A stretch of DNA of 64,000 bases, taken from the NCBI RefSeq assembly GCF_025698545.1, contig NC_068566.1:15478444-15542443 (forward strand). The letters are read 5' to 3'. Shown piece by piece: positions 46,485 through 57,948 of the stretch. Within the stretch, counting starts at the first letter, position 1, and each line of letters begins with the position of its first letter. The translations under genes were made by a program, and so were the position numbers. The DNA comes from Gossypium raimondii. Taxonomy: Eukaryota; Streptophyta; Magnoliopsida; Malvales; Malvaceae. Under the pieces are notes generated by a model. The model was not told the origin of the DNA. It saw only the letters and a list, made by a program, of their open reading frames with translations, and did not search any database.

Positions 46485-49313
46485 TCAACTATTGCGATTA
46501 GGGCATGATCGACTTGTATGGCCTGGGTTCCTACACCATCCGCACAACTTCTGTTGATTGGCTGTTTCTCGGATATCCATATTGTTTCGTATTCTAGTGG
46601 AGCAAGGTCGACCCTTCGGCTTGCGACGCAATTCTCTATCCGGTAACAGCTTAAAAGGAGCAAGACATACGGGCGGCCACTTACGTTCATCTGGGACCGA
46701 TGGGAAAATGTGTCTCCATACATGGTACATGTTTTCTAATTTGTACACTTCGTCCACATAACTCAGCGGATCCAGGCGGAGTTTCTGACAGGCTGCAACA
46801 ACATGAGCTCATGGATAACGAAGTGCATCGAACTTCCCACAGTCACAAGTCATGTTCCGCAAGTGTACACGATATTACCCGCTAACAACACCTTGGTGCG
46901 GTCTGTCAAACTCCGTCACGCGAAACCATAAATTGTCTCGATTGTGACACACTGCGTGCATGATGTTTGCCCTTGCGTTCGCCTTGTTAATTTCTTGAAC
47001 TACCTTACTGCACCATACATGCCCACCCTGCATCTGGCCTACATAAGTTGCCGCTCGCTATGGAAATAGCGCCGCCAAACGGAAATGTCTCTCGCACAAC
47101 CGCTGTTATCGGTAGATGGCGCATTCCTTTAAGAACAGAATTTATGCATTCTGCCAGGTTCAATGTTATATGGCCATATTATAGGCCTCCGTCGTATGCT
47201 TGTGCCCACTGTTTGAAACGTATGTTGCAAAAGTAGTCCGCCCCTTCTCCGTTTTGGGATCGTAAGATTGTCAACATCTCGTGAAAACGATCTTTATTCA
47301 TTTCATACCCTACCAATATAAGAACATAGCGAATATTTTATACCACTTCTACCAATAAAACTAATTCAAAATGACAAACGAAATAATACAGTTATATAGT
47401 AAATACCCATGTTGGTCACTTGTCGTCGTTCGGTCTTAGATGGATATTGCCTGTAGTAGTTTGAAGCAACGTGTCTCAGGCAATATCTATGGTGTGTCTG
47501 TACGCCACAAGCTTCCTCTCGATCAAATGCAGCTAGTATACGGCGCCCCGATCTGAAATAACACAAATATCAGGTTGGGGGCGCACATGCCTCCTTAACC
47601 TAGAGAGAAAGAAATCACAGTCATCAGACGACTCCCCCGGTGTTATTGCAAATGCAATTGGAAGAATTCTCCCGCCGTCGTCCTGTACCACTGGAACCAA
47701 TAGCCGATGAGTGTACCTACCGAACATGAAGGTACCGTCAATTTGTACCTACCAAAAGAGGCGTTTGAACACTTGGAATCCACGTAGCAATCGGCCGTTG
47801 TAGTACGCATGTTTCGTTTCAAGGTCTGTGATGGCACCTGGGACGTATCTCTCTAGCACCTGACACCATTGCCATATTTCATTATATGAGGCGTCCCACC
47901 CACTATGCATATTCTCCAATGTCTTTTGCTTAGCTATCCAAGCCTTACGGTAAGAGGGCGTGTACCCCATTTGGCTACGGATATTGGCAATTATCAAAGA
48001 TCAAGTCCTAGGATCTGCTTTTATCGTGGGCAGTATCAAGCTAGCCAACATAGCTGAATCCATTTTCGGATGATCTTCTAAAACACCTACAGAGGAAGGG
48101 AGTACATTAAATAATGCAACATTGGAAAATAAAAATATTATTCAGACACATTCAATACTGTACCTGCAGCACATGTATGTGGACCTTTGTACTTTTTGAT
48201 CTCCCACAACCCTGTCCTCTTCCTTAATGAGGCGACGATTTTCCATGAACATGTGCCGTCTTGCACCGCACACTTCACCTCAAACTTATCAGTTTTTGAT
48301 TTAACGACGTGGTAATTAACGTTGTTTTTGATGCTATGCTGTTTCAAAGCACCAATAAAACTATCCTTATTGGTAAACTGATTACCAACTTCAAGTTCAC
48401 CGAGATCTACCCCCGAACTTGTACGATCGCGCAACCGGTGTGGTAGATCTGGAAACTCTAACGCATCATCTGCTGACAGATCAACATTATGCATGTGGGC
48501 TGGAGGTGAGTATGCTCTGAATCGTGGATTTTCTTCATCATCGCACTCCTATCACCATCTTCACCTTCGTTGGAATAGGCTCGGTTCGAAAATAATCCCA
48601 CCTCTCGCACCATCCGCCGGGCTCTCGAGGTGGATCCACATCGGACTCATCTTCTAACCCACAATCATCTACAACAGACGACGCCCCTCACCGGTTGATG
48701 TCGTAGGTAGTACGTCATCCCTTCTTCTGGGCATTTGATAACGTCCCCAATTGGATGTAGATTGTCATCCACTAGAACTTGATGCAGTTCCCCAGCTCGT
48801 ATTTCCAACGTCAAACGTCGAGCCACCGACGTACATGTCCCATCCATCGACAGAGTGTCTTGGTGGGGATGTGCATTCGATACCGCTACCGAACATGGGC
48901 TGTTCCGTATTTTGTAACCCGCTAACCGAGTGTCAGCCAGGGGTCGTGTATACATCTCGAACACTGGATGGAAGTACATCAGTTGGCGACGTAAATTGTA
49001 CATATAACTCAATATAAGTTGCTCCACTAGCAAGATGAGTCTGCACCTTTGCCTCCAAGCTACGAGCACCTTTTATGTCGAACGAGTCATATGTCACCGG
49101 ATCAACAGAAGAATAAAATCGATACGTGATTGACAGAACTTTCATTGGCGTCGTTCCGAAGATTTTACGCCTAATTCTTTTACGAAGTTCTGTCAAATCT
49201 ATGTTTTGGCTAAATGACAGTCGCACCGTATTCTCCGACAAAAAAACAACACCATTCTCGGTGTGGCAAACCTCACCATCGTAGTAAATAACAGCACTAA
49301 TATGTTCACTCAT
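46485..49313 (-). pseudogene. MULE transposase (MURA-type), degenerate
   Basis: The start is MSEHISAVIYYDGEV (49313). The MuDR N-terminal domain follows (48138-48494, GNQFTNKDSFIGALKQHSI and GPHTCAAG). The MULE transposase core has QIDGTFMFGRY (first catalytic Asp, near 47735), ITPGESSDDCDFFL and CVISDRGA (second Asp, near 47555), then CLRHVASNYY. A SWIM zinc finger (CDCGKFDALRYPCAH, near 46805-46860) and a C-terminal CCHC knuckle, CGWCRNPGHTSRSC, near 46495-46540 follow. Several frameshifts and stops (near 48930, 48660, 48495, 48000, 47370) show a dead gene. The product would cut and move MULEs with these ends. Confidence 0.88.
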
Positions 49314-49423
49314 TTTGAAACTCTAACTTTCTTAGCCTCTCTAAAATGTTTCTGCTATGACTTATGCATTCTAAGAACATTTTCTACCTAATTTATAGCA
49401 TCAGCCCAAACTTGCTACTGTAG

Positions 49424-49600
49424 CAAAATCGCGTCCACGAGGGCGCGATTTGACACTATTTGCTCAGAAACGTCAAAAAATAATTATTTCTTACATGACC
49501 AACTGTAGCGAAATTGCGTCCACGAGGGCGCGATTTCACAATTTCTTCTCATATAGCATCCTGGTATCAGCGATTTTATACTATTTGACCAGAAACGTCA
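49424..49600. repeat. Short direct repeats near the MULE right end
   Basis: GCGTCCACGAGGGCGCGATTT occurs twice (near 49431 and 49514), and CTATTTG-CAGAAACGTCAA occurs near 49456 and 49587. Related GCGATTT and GCGTCCACG words fill the terminal palindromes. Telomere-like CCCTAAACCCTAAAA words also occur at 49625-49665. Confidence 0.75.
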
Positions 49601-49719
49601 ACTCGAAATAATTTTTCTCGGGACCCCTAAACCCTAAAAAGCTTGCACCCTAAACCCTAAAACCCAGAAAACCCAAACGTAAAATCAACGTCAAAATTGC
49701 GTCCCCGGAAATGCGCTAC

Positions 49720-49965
49720 GTGACAGATCATCGCGTCCACGTCAGCACGACCTGCTGACGTGGAAGGAAATCGCTTCCTTGAGGGCGCGATTTCTTTCCA
49801 CGTCAGCAGGTCGCGCTGACGTGGACGCGATGATCTGTCATGTACCCTGACATCGCGCTTACGTGGAAGCGATTTCGCGGAAAATGGCCAATTCCGGTAA
49901 ATAATTAAAAAAGTGGCCCATTTCGGTAAATTGTAAAAAAAAATGGCTTTTTTTGTAAAATGGCC
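49720..49965 (-). repeat. MULE right terminal inverted repeat with 120-bp palindrome
   Basis: At 49721-49840 the arms TGACAGATCATCGCGTCCAC and GTGGACGCGATGATCTGTCA are perfect reverse complements, and most of the interior pairs as well. The outer 120 bp match the left terminus in reverse complement, starting GGCCATTTTAC. Confidence 0.92.
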
Positions 49966-50287
49966 TTCTTCTTATAAATAAAAAGAGAAAAAATAAATAA
50001 ATTTTTGAGGACCATAATAGCACGTTTGGTTTGCTGTATTAGAATAGAGGCGTAATGGAATAGAGGCGTAATAGCAAATCAATTGTTTGGTTGAATGTAA
50101 TGGAATAGAGGCGTAATATTATTCTTGTGTTTGGTTGAATGGAATAGAGGTATAATAGCATAATGGAAAAAAACTAAAATGACTAGAATACCCTTAGCAT
50201 AAATTTGTTTGGGTAAATGATTATTGTTGTTATTTAAATTTTAATAAGATTATTAATATCAATAATAAATAATTTAATCATATTTAA

Positions 50288-50900
50288 ACATAATTATTAT
50301 TAAATATATTATAATTAAAATATATAATTTAATAAAATTCTTAATAATCAATATTCTTATATGAATTTACTCAAATCATAATATATGATACTATAAAATA
50401 TAAATTAACATAATTATTATTAAATATATTATAATTAAAATATATAATTTAATAAAATTCTTAATAATTAATATTCTTATATGAATTTACTCAAATCATA
50501 ATATATGATACTATAAAAGATAATTTAACATAATTATTATTAAATATATTATAATTAAAATATATAATTTAATAAAATTCTTAATAATTAATATTCTTAT
50601 ATGAATTTACTCAAATCATAATATATGATACTATAAAAGATAATTTGAAATAATTATTATTAAATATATTTTAATTAAAATATATGATTTAATAAAATTT
50701 AAAATAATTATAACTAATAAATTTTCTTATATGAATTTGTATAATTTAAAATAATTATTATTACATATAATTTAATAATAATATATAATTTCATAAAATT
50801 CTTGATAATAAATTTTCTTATATGAATTTATACAATTTAAAAAATAATATTAAATATAATTTAATAATGATATATAATTTCATAAATTTCTTAATAATAA
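50288..50900. repeat. 120-bp AT-rich tandem repeat in the Harbinger element
   Basis: The block ACATAATTATTATTAAATAT recurs with a spacing of exactly 120 bp (50408 and 50528, with copies at 50288 and 50648), then decays to the right. About 4-5 copies. Confidence 0.9.
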
Positions 50901-51064
50901 AATGTTCTTATATGAATTTACTAAAATCAAAATATAACTTGAGAATTATATTCTGCATAAACATAATTAACTTATATTAAGAAAAGGTTAGATGAAAATG
51001 AAATTCTACATCATAATCCATATGTTATATAGTTTTACAACATCAAAAAGTTTGAACATTTATT

Positions 51065-52147
51065 TTAATGGTCGGAAAGAAATCTTCTGACCCATTCCAA
51101 TCGCGCAACAGAAGGTAAACTAAAGAAAACGATCATTTGAGTTGGATGATCTGGAATTTTACTCAAAGCTCGATACCGCTCATCGTCGGTTAAACCTTCA
51201 ATTTCCCATAAGGTTGAATATAAATTTGAAGCTTTCTCATGCATGATTTGGAATTCTTCTGACTTCTGCTGAACTACAACATCGGAGGCAATACTCCTAC
51301 TGATTTGATCGCCAACGGCCTTGATGTTTTCGGCCAATAAAGTGGCAGTCTCATCAAATGAAGAATACATATTATCACGAGCATCAGATTTCTTCTTTCT
51401 CTTGTTTGAAGATGAGGAACCCCCTTGGTCTCTATCTCGTTGCGGCTCCGCAGCAGAAACATCCATGTCATCCAAAGAGATGTCAGCTTCGCAGTCATAG
51501 AATGAGTTTCTTTCTTCATCCATACCTGTAGTAGGTACACCCTCAGCATTTATTTCTTCAAGAACATCAGCAGCTGTTTGAGCATCTTTCCTAGTTGCTT
51601 GATCTCTTGCGTATATGGTAGTAAGCTGGTCGTAGTAAGGGAAAGTACGATGTCTGAATTGAGCGGCTTCTTTGTGACTCTAAAAAAATGAGGAAATCAT
51701 ATTAGTTATAAGTTTGGTAAAAATAAGATAATAAAGACTTGAAATAATCTTACCTTTAAATAGGAGTCCCAAACCGCATCTTCAAAGAACAACGAGTCAT
51801 TTATGCTCGTCTTAACCAAAACCGCTATTGTTTTGGCCATTAAGCATGTCATAGACGATTGACCACTCCCTTTTTAGTAACCTAATCCTCGATTCAATAT
51901 TAGGTCTCGCCTTCAACATTGCATTTGGTAAAACCTTTTGTAGCATTCTTTCCAACTCGTTTAAATAACTGACTTTGAACCCGGTATCAGCATTAAATGT
52001 TCCAACATTGTGCAGGTCCACCATGCAGGAAACCAATGCTGCATCTTCTTCTGGAACCCATTTTCTTTTTCTTCCTCGAGAAGGTTGAGAAGAAGCATTT
52101 GATTCTGGAACACATGACATAATTATCATAAGAACAAAAAGAAACAA
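51065..52147 (-). pseudogene. Harbinger ORF1: Myb/SANT-like DNA-binding protein
   Basis: Exon 1 (52147 to about 51755) contains RGRKRKWVPEEDAALVSCMV and RPNIESRIRLLKREWSIVYD, the Myb/SANT-like domain (PF12776) of PIF/Harbinger ORF1 proteins. A frame after a GT donor near 51752 continues through SHKEAAQFRHRTFPYYDQL to the C-terminal part (51065-51523) with a Lys-rich stretch, NKRKKKS, likely a nuclear signal. ORF1 binds transposon ends and helps bring the transposase into the nucleus. In-frame stops follow GFG at 51812 and in DEHK, with a frameshift at about 51790. Confidence 0.85.
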
Positions 52148-52370
52148 ATTATATTAATTACTATTTTAATATCATGAATCAAAAGGTGAACACTTTATAA
52201 AATTATAATTAAGTTCAATATCATGAATCAAAAGCTCCATACCACAAAAAATTTAAAATTATAACACATGCTGAATGAGAAGAAATTAAATTATAATTCA
52301 ACAAGTTTAGTACAATACAAAAATCAATACAAAAGTTTCACAAAAGTTTCACAAACTAATTTCTAGATGC

Positions 52371-53743
52371 TTACCATTCATCGAACATTTGGTTGGCTAG
52401 TTCCATCCTCCAAGTAGCCCAAGCATCTGATGGATGAATAATTGTGATATTCGGTTCATCGTCATCCACCACATTACTAGGTAATCCTTCTCCGACCTCC
52501 GCTTCAATGGGATCAATACTCATATGGGTTCGAATAAAATTATGGAGCAAACAACATACAATAATAATTCTATTGTGCACCCTTACAGGATAGAACGATG
52601 GACTCCTAAGTATTCCCCATCTAAGTTTTAATAACCCAAAGCATCTTTCAATAATATTACGTGCTGAGGCATGTTTCATATTAAAAAACTCTTACGGAGA
52701 ACTTGGCTGATAACCCTGACGCCACTCGTTCAAATGATATCGTTGTCCTCTAAAAGGTGTAAGAAATCCCTCACAATTTGTGTATCCAAGATCAACTAGA
52801 TAATAACAACCTATAAAATAATTTTTTAAAATGATTAATTCAGACAAAAGTTTGATCTTAATGAACAATATCAAAGTCCTCTAACTATCCACTTTACCAT
52901 GAGGAACTTTTAGTCCATGTCTTCTACTAATGGCATCTCAAGAACCCGTCCATCGGCAATCGAACCTTCCCAACCAGGAAGAACATAAACAAATTGCATC
53001 TCAGGTGTACAAACACCTAGCATATTTGTTGCTATGTCACCTTTTCGCGTTCGATATCTAGGTTTATCAACTGTTGGAACCCTAATCTTGATGTGGGTTC
53101 CATCAAGAGCACCTAAGCAATTCTATATCACATGATATAAAACCTTGAGTTAGAATACTTTTAAATCTAAATCAACTAAATGTTGTACAAGCTATATATA
53201 AAACTCAGTCCAATACCTTAAACCATTTCCACCTTGTGTCAGAAGAATCGACTGTAATTGGCTCCGGCTTTTTAAATAACACATCTTGTAAGCGTATGAC
53301 AACATTTAAAACACTATGAAATGCTCTGCTAACAGTTTCCCTGGACCTTCTAAAGTGATGCTTGATAACTCGATTTTTCAGGTGATGGGAGTGATATGTA
53401 AAAACATTGCTACTTGCTCATCAACAAGAATGTTTCTTGACGACTTCAATCCCCCTATCGATTCTAACATCTCACATAGTTTAAAAAAGGCAGTTTTATT
53501 CATCCTAACTTGTTCAATACAAGTCTCGTCACTAGCATATACAAGCCTTTTCAAATAATCCCGTTTTGCATAAAAATCTAAGGTATAGGACCTAATCCTT
53601 GGTCTATAAGTCTGTAGGCTAAGGCTGACACCCATTCTAAATAAGAACCAAATCGCAATTCTACAGATTTCCAACCATATTGTCAATGCAATATCAATTC
53701 TTTTCGCCTCACACTTTGTGCAATTAAAGCGCATTTGAGCCAT
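52371..53743 (-). pseudogene. Harbinger transposase (DDE_4/HARBI1-like)
   Basis: N-terminus MAQMRFNCTKCEAKR is followed by a helix-turn-helix stretch (IEQVRMNKTAFFKLCEML, then SRETVSRAFHSVLN near 53330). The catalytic blocks are all present: NCLGALDGTHIKI (first Asp, near 53110), GWEGSIADGRVL (second Asp, near 52935-52970) and ARNIIERCFGLLKLRWG (Glu, near 52640). Two introns are likely (about 53130-53215 and 52810-52900). Defects are a frameshift near 53390, stops near 52930 and TAA before EFFNMKH (near 52690). Confidence 0.88.
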
Positions 53744-53759
53744 TATCGCAACATATTAA

Positions 53760-56700
53760 AATTAGAACACACTATCAAAGAATTGAAGTTGCAATTACAC
53801 ATTATCAAATAAAAATAAACAATACAAATTTAGAACACACGAAGCAAAAAAGTATCTACTAAATGATATCGTTGCAACTTTAATTTCATTTACTTATCAA
53901 TCATAAAGCATGTATAATTGACCTAAAATTAATTGTTGGTATATGTATAATTAACCTAAAATTAATTGTTGGTATTTGTTAGATTATAACTAAACTCATT
54001 ATAATTTAAAATTATAAAGCATGTTCAAAGTTTGAACATTGATTAGTTTATTTATTGATGATTAGTTTAATTAAGGTGACCTAATTTTAAAACAAATAAA
54101 ATAAAGAATGAGGATTTGGTTTAATAATGAAATTGAAGTTTTAAATCTTTTATAACATTTTAAATTTAAATTTCATTTCAGTATAAATATATTGATTAGT
54201 TCATTAAAGCATGTTCAAAGTTTTAACATTGAATAGTTTAATAAAGCATGTTCAAAGTTTGAACATTGATTAGTTTATTTATTTATGATTAGTTTAATAA
54301 ATATTTTCTAATTTTAAAACAAATAAAATAAAGAATGAGGATTTAATTTAATAATAAAATATTAAAGTCCTTATTTTAATTATTGATTAGTTTAATTAAG
54401 GTTTATAATTATTGAAGGAATTGCTATTTTCGCATGAGAACTAATAAATTTAAATAAATCATAGTTCAACCTTCATATCAACAACAAAGTTAAGAGATTT
54501 TGGTTGGACAAATTTAAAAAAATCCTAAAAGGATTAAATTGTATTACTAAATAATTAGAAGGTTTAATCTGCAATAAATCTATTTTTATTCAAGGAAGCT
54601 AGATCCTCGCTTGCCCTCCCTTATATTAACTATAGTAATTAAGGTATCAAAACTTGTTTATTTTTATTGCCATCTTTTGATTATTTATTTATTCATTTTG
54701 TATATTTTGGTTCTTCTTTTGTTCAACAAATTTTGTGGTATGATTGAGAAAATATTTTGTTAAGCAAGAAAAACTGGAAAGAAACTAAACGTGATTATCT
54801 TTACAAGTATACAATCAAGAAGTTTCATGTAATTTGTATCACAGTTTTGCTTGCTCCAGAATTCTCATTTTGAGTATGAAAAGTTTTAGCGAATGTAATT
54901 TTAATGGCAGTAAGGTTACAAGGTGGTTGTAAGGTTGTAATTATGAGTGTAAGTCAATTTAAATGAAAATTATAACATATTACTCTGAAAAGCCAATTTT
55001 TTTGAATGCTTTTACAATAATTAAAGGAAAGGTATTTTAATGAAATTAATTACTTGCTTTTACAAGTTTTAGCGAATGCTTTTACAATTTTTTTGAAGGC
55101 CAATTTGAATGCTTTTTTTGAATGCTCTTTAATGAAATTAATTACTTGCTTATTTTAATGGCTGACTTTTTCCTTTGTATTATTATGGTTTATGTTCAAA
55201 ACACATGCTCTTGAAATCATACTCTTATCCCAATCTATATGCCTGTTACAGCACGGTTTTAAAATTTTCATTTTATACATTATCACTCAATCACAACTTG
55301 GTTGACATTTAATAAAATTAAATTATTAGAAACAGAGTGGTCCTGCAAGTAACTCATTTACAACATTTGATTTCCATTTTCATATTCTACTGACTAACAA
55401 ATCAAGAACAAATCAAGTTCCAATTTCATATTCTATTGACTAACAAATCAAGAACAATTTCCAGCAGACAATCAAAACAATTTCCAGAACAAATCAAGAA
55501 TAATATCAAAACAAATGCAACAATTTCCAGTTTCATCTTCTACTGACTAACAAATCAAGAACAATTTCCAGCAGACTATCAAAACAACTGCCAGAACAAT
55601 TCAAGAACAATATCAAAACAAATGCAACAACTTCCAGTTTCATCTTCTACTCACTAACAAATCAATAACATTTTCCAGCAGACTATCAAAACAATTTCCA
55701 GAACAAACCAACAAAATCTTTATCGCCTATAAAGTCTTCAAATATGAAGCAAGTAATCTCATATTTCCAGTCAAACAGGCTGACTTTGACTAGAAAACCA
55801 TGGTCGCACACATCTTAAAACAATATAAGGCCTGTTACATTAATGTATCTAAGAAGGTTTGAACCAATCTCTCTTCTAAAATATATAAACCCAATTAAAA
55901 TCTTTGCAATTTTGAAGGTTTTTGGAACTATGGTATTTTTGTTTTGCAGAGTACTAGGAAGCATTGTTATTGTAATTGGCCTGTATCTAGTCTTATGGGG
56001 TAAGAGCAATGACCAACCTCAATTGACACCGGACATCATGGTGGTGAGAGCTGATCAACAGATGGCTATAATTGATGGTCTTATTGAGAATCCAAATCTG
56101 AGTTGATTAGGTGGTATGCGAGCCACCAAATAAACGGCTACAATTAAAGGGAATATAAAGAATCCAGATCCTAAGTTTATCACTATAGAATGATGATCGG
56201 GATGAGACCCTAAAATCTAATCAAGTAGTCATTAGGAATAGATAGGAAGTTTTTAGTTTTTATATAAGAACATCGTAAATCAACCTCGCTACATGAAAAT
56301 TGAATTAAATATGAAATGAACATTGATTGCGAGATTTGAGATAAACATCTAATCTAATCTAATCTAATCTAATGATTGTAGCTTAAGACTTGGATTGAAT
56401 ATTCCGTGTTTCAATTAATAAATAATCCCAAAGACCTGTATCTTCCCGTGCTAAATGATCAAGAAAATAATAAAGGGATTCAATGATAACAGAGACAGAG
56501 ATAACAAATCTATATTTCAATCATATACATGCACAACAATTGAAGATAAACATCTCTTTTACTTCAATGATATATGATGACTCAAAATTCAGATTTAGAT
56601 TTTATGATTAAATCGATGAAGAAGTCAATGCACTAACAAGGCAGTGATTTGAATCTGCTTACATGCATAAAAAACAAAAGACACTAACAAGGCAACCAAT

Positions 56701-57400
56701 GAAACTCATTACAGAGAGAACAAGACACAATTTTATTTCAAAAAAAAACATTGTGCACAATGTATCAATACATACTTGCCTGACATAAGCCTTTTGCATT
56801 ACATAACAAAGGAACAGAAACAGCAATAGAAACATGCAATCGGGGAAACTAACCTGTAATGAGCAAATCGGGCAGAAAAGCGATGAAGAAGAACTCAGAA
56901 TCGAAAAGGGAAACCGATTAGGTGAACAGTGCAATAATTGATGAAGAAGTCAATGCACTAACAAGACAGTGATTCGAATCTGCTAACATGCAGAAAAAAG
57001 CTAAAGACACTAACAAGGCAGCCATTGAAACTCATTACAGAGAGAAAAAGAGAGTTAGAAAAATTAAAGCAGGTTGAGAGCAAAAGAGAGTTAGAAACAT
57101 TTACCTTTCAGTTGCAGTAACCTGGAAACCCACCAACTGAGGGCAATCGAAAGAGTGACAGAGAGAAAAAGAAAAGAAAAAGGTTAACTGGTTGAGAAGG
57201 CCAAGCGTAAAATGTTGTAAAGAAAAAGAAAAGAAAAGGTTGAGAGACAGAGCGAGCAAATTGGCAGAAGCTAGAAGGAAGGAAGAGAAGACGCAAAGAG
57301 AAGACGATCGGGAGGGTAAAACATGGAGGGTAAACAAAGCAACACCTAAACTGAGCAAAAGGGGGGATTAGAAATCGGTGGATTTTGGGGATTAGGTTAG
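53760..57400. other. Non-coding interior of the Harbinger element
   Basis: 3.6 kb without a convincing gene. It holds a 107-bp repeat of about three copies (55370-55710; marker CTGACTAACAAATCAAGAAC), and a direct repeat of about 110 bp at 56617-56715 and 56940-57050 (GATGAAGAAGTCAATGCACT). It also holds scattered repeats of AAGCATGTTCAAAGTTTGAA (54015, 54205, 54245). The stretch 57050-57360 is purine-rich. Confidence 0.6.
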
Positions 57401-57508
57401 TAATGTATTAGACCCGTAATAGCAATACCATGAACCAAACAACGGATTAAAGAGGGATTAAGTGGGGCCCACCGATTAGGGGTGTATTGGCAACCAAACA
57501 TGCTGTAA

Positions 57509-57948
57509 TTGATTCTCACCTCCAAGCGGATACCACATATTATTCTTACAGTTAAAAATTATTACTCCTTTTAATAAAAGAGATCTAATTCATGTATAAC
57601 CCTTAAAAATTATGTATTTCTATTTTTCAATTTAAAAATCGTTTATTCATTAAATTTATAAGTATTTTTTTAATTAAAATTTGTTAACAGGTTAGGATTG
57701 ATAAAAAAAAGTATGATAATTTTTTACATAAACTACCAACAATTATAATTATTCAACTAGGACTTTTAAAATGAAATGGACTAAATTTCAAATTCTATAC
57801 AATACAGGGGCTAAAAGCATATTTTAACCTATTCTTATTCACGTCTGCATCTACGACTACAATCAAAGAGATCCCATTGTCACATGCTCACCAACTCCCT
57901 TTCCTCACCACAAATTCCCTGCTAAACCAGAGCGAGAGAGCTCTAGAA
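57509..57948 (+). promoter_or_regulatory. Upstream region of the FAD monooxygenase gene
   Basis: The 440 bp between the Harbinger end and the start codon are AT-rich at first, then switch near 57850 to a more GC-rich leader. An upstream ATG at 57877 (MSHAHQ) is in frame with the main start and would add 24 residues; I prefer 57949 (MAEKQKKK) because the family normally starts just before the FAD motif. Confidence 0.5.

Larger units (their letters stand above)
42678..49965. mobile_element. Mutator-like element (MULE), 7.3 kb, with 9-bp TSD
   Basis: Terminal inverted repeats of about 220 bp start GGCC at each end, and the 9-bp duplication TTCTTCTTA is perfect (42669-42677 and 49966-49974). Inside, a plant-mobile-domain gene reads rightward and a MURA transposase gene reads leftward; between their 3' ends lies a telomere-like minisatellite. 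Both genes are broken, so the copy cannot move by itself. Perfect TSDs and well-matched ends suggest that insertion was not very old, or that the inserted copy was already defective and mobilised in trans. It lies about 400 bp upstream of NAA50. Confidence 0.95.
50018..57505 (-). mobile_element. PIF/Harbinger DNA transposon, 7.5 kb, with TAA target duplication
   Basis: The ends pair as AGCACGTTTGGTT (left) and AGCATGTTTGGTT (right, reverse complement), flanked by TAA at 50015-50017 and 57506-57508. TTA/TAA targets and a GTTTGGT-rich terminus are typical of PIF/Harbinger. It carries the two usual genes, a Myb/SANT-like ORF1 and a DDE transposase, both on the minus strand and both broken. Subterminal repeats (TAGAGGCGTAATGGAATAGAGG, cut here to a 20-base idea: AATAGAGGCGTAATGGAA) lie at 50040-50150. 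Extra length comes from tandem repeats at 50280-50900 and a 3.5-kb non-coding stretch at 53760-57400. Confidence 0.88.

Noticed and set aside
57877-57948. Upstream in-frame start for the monooxygenase
   Set aside because: It would add a 24-residue leader without targeting features; the family starts close to the FAD motif, so 57949 is preferred.
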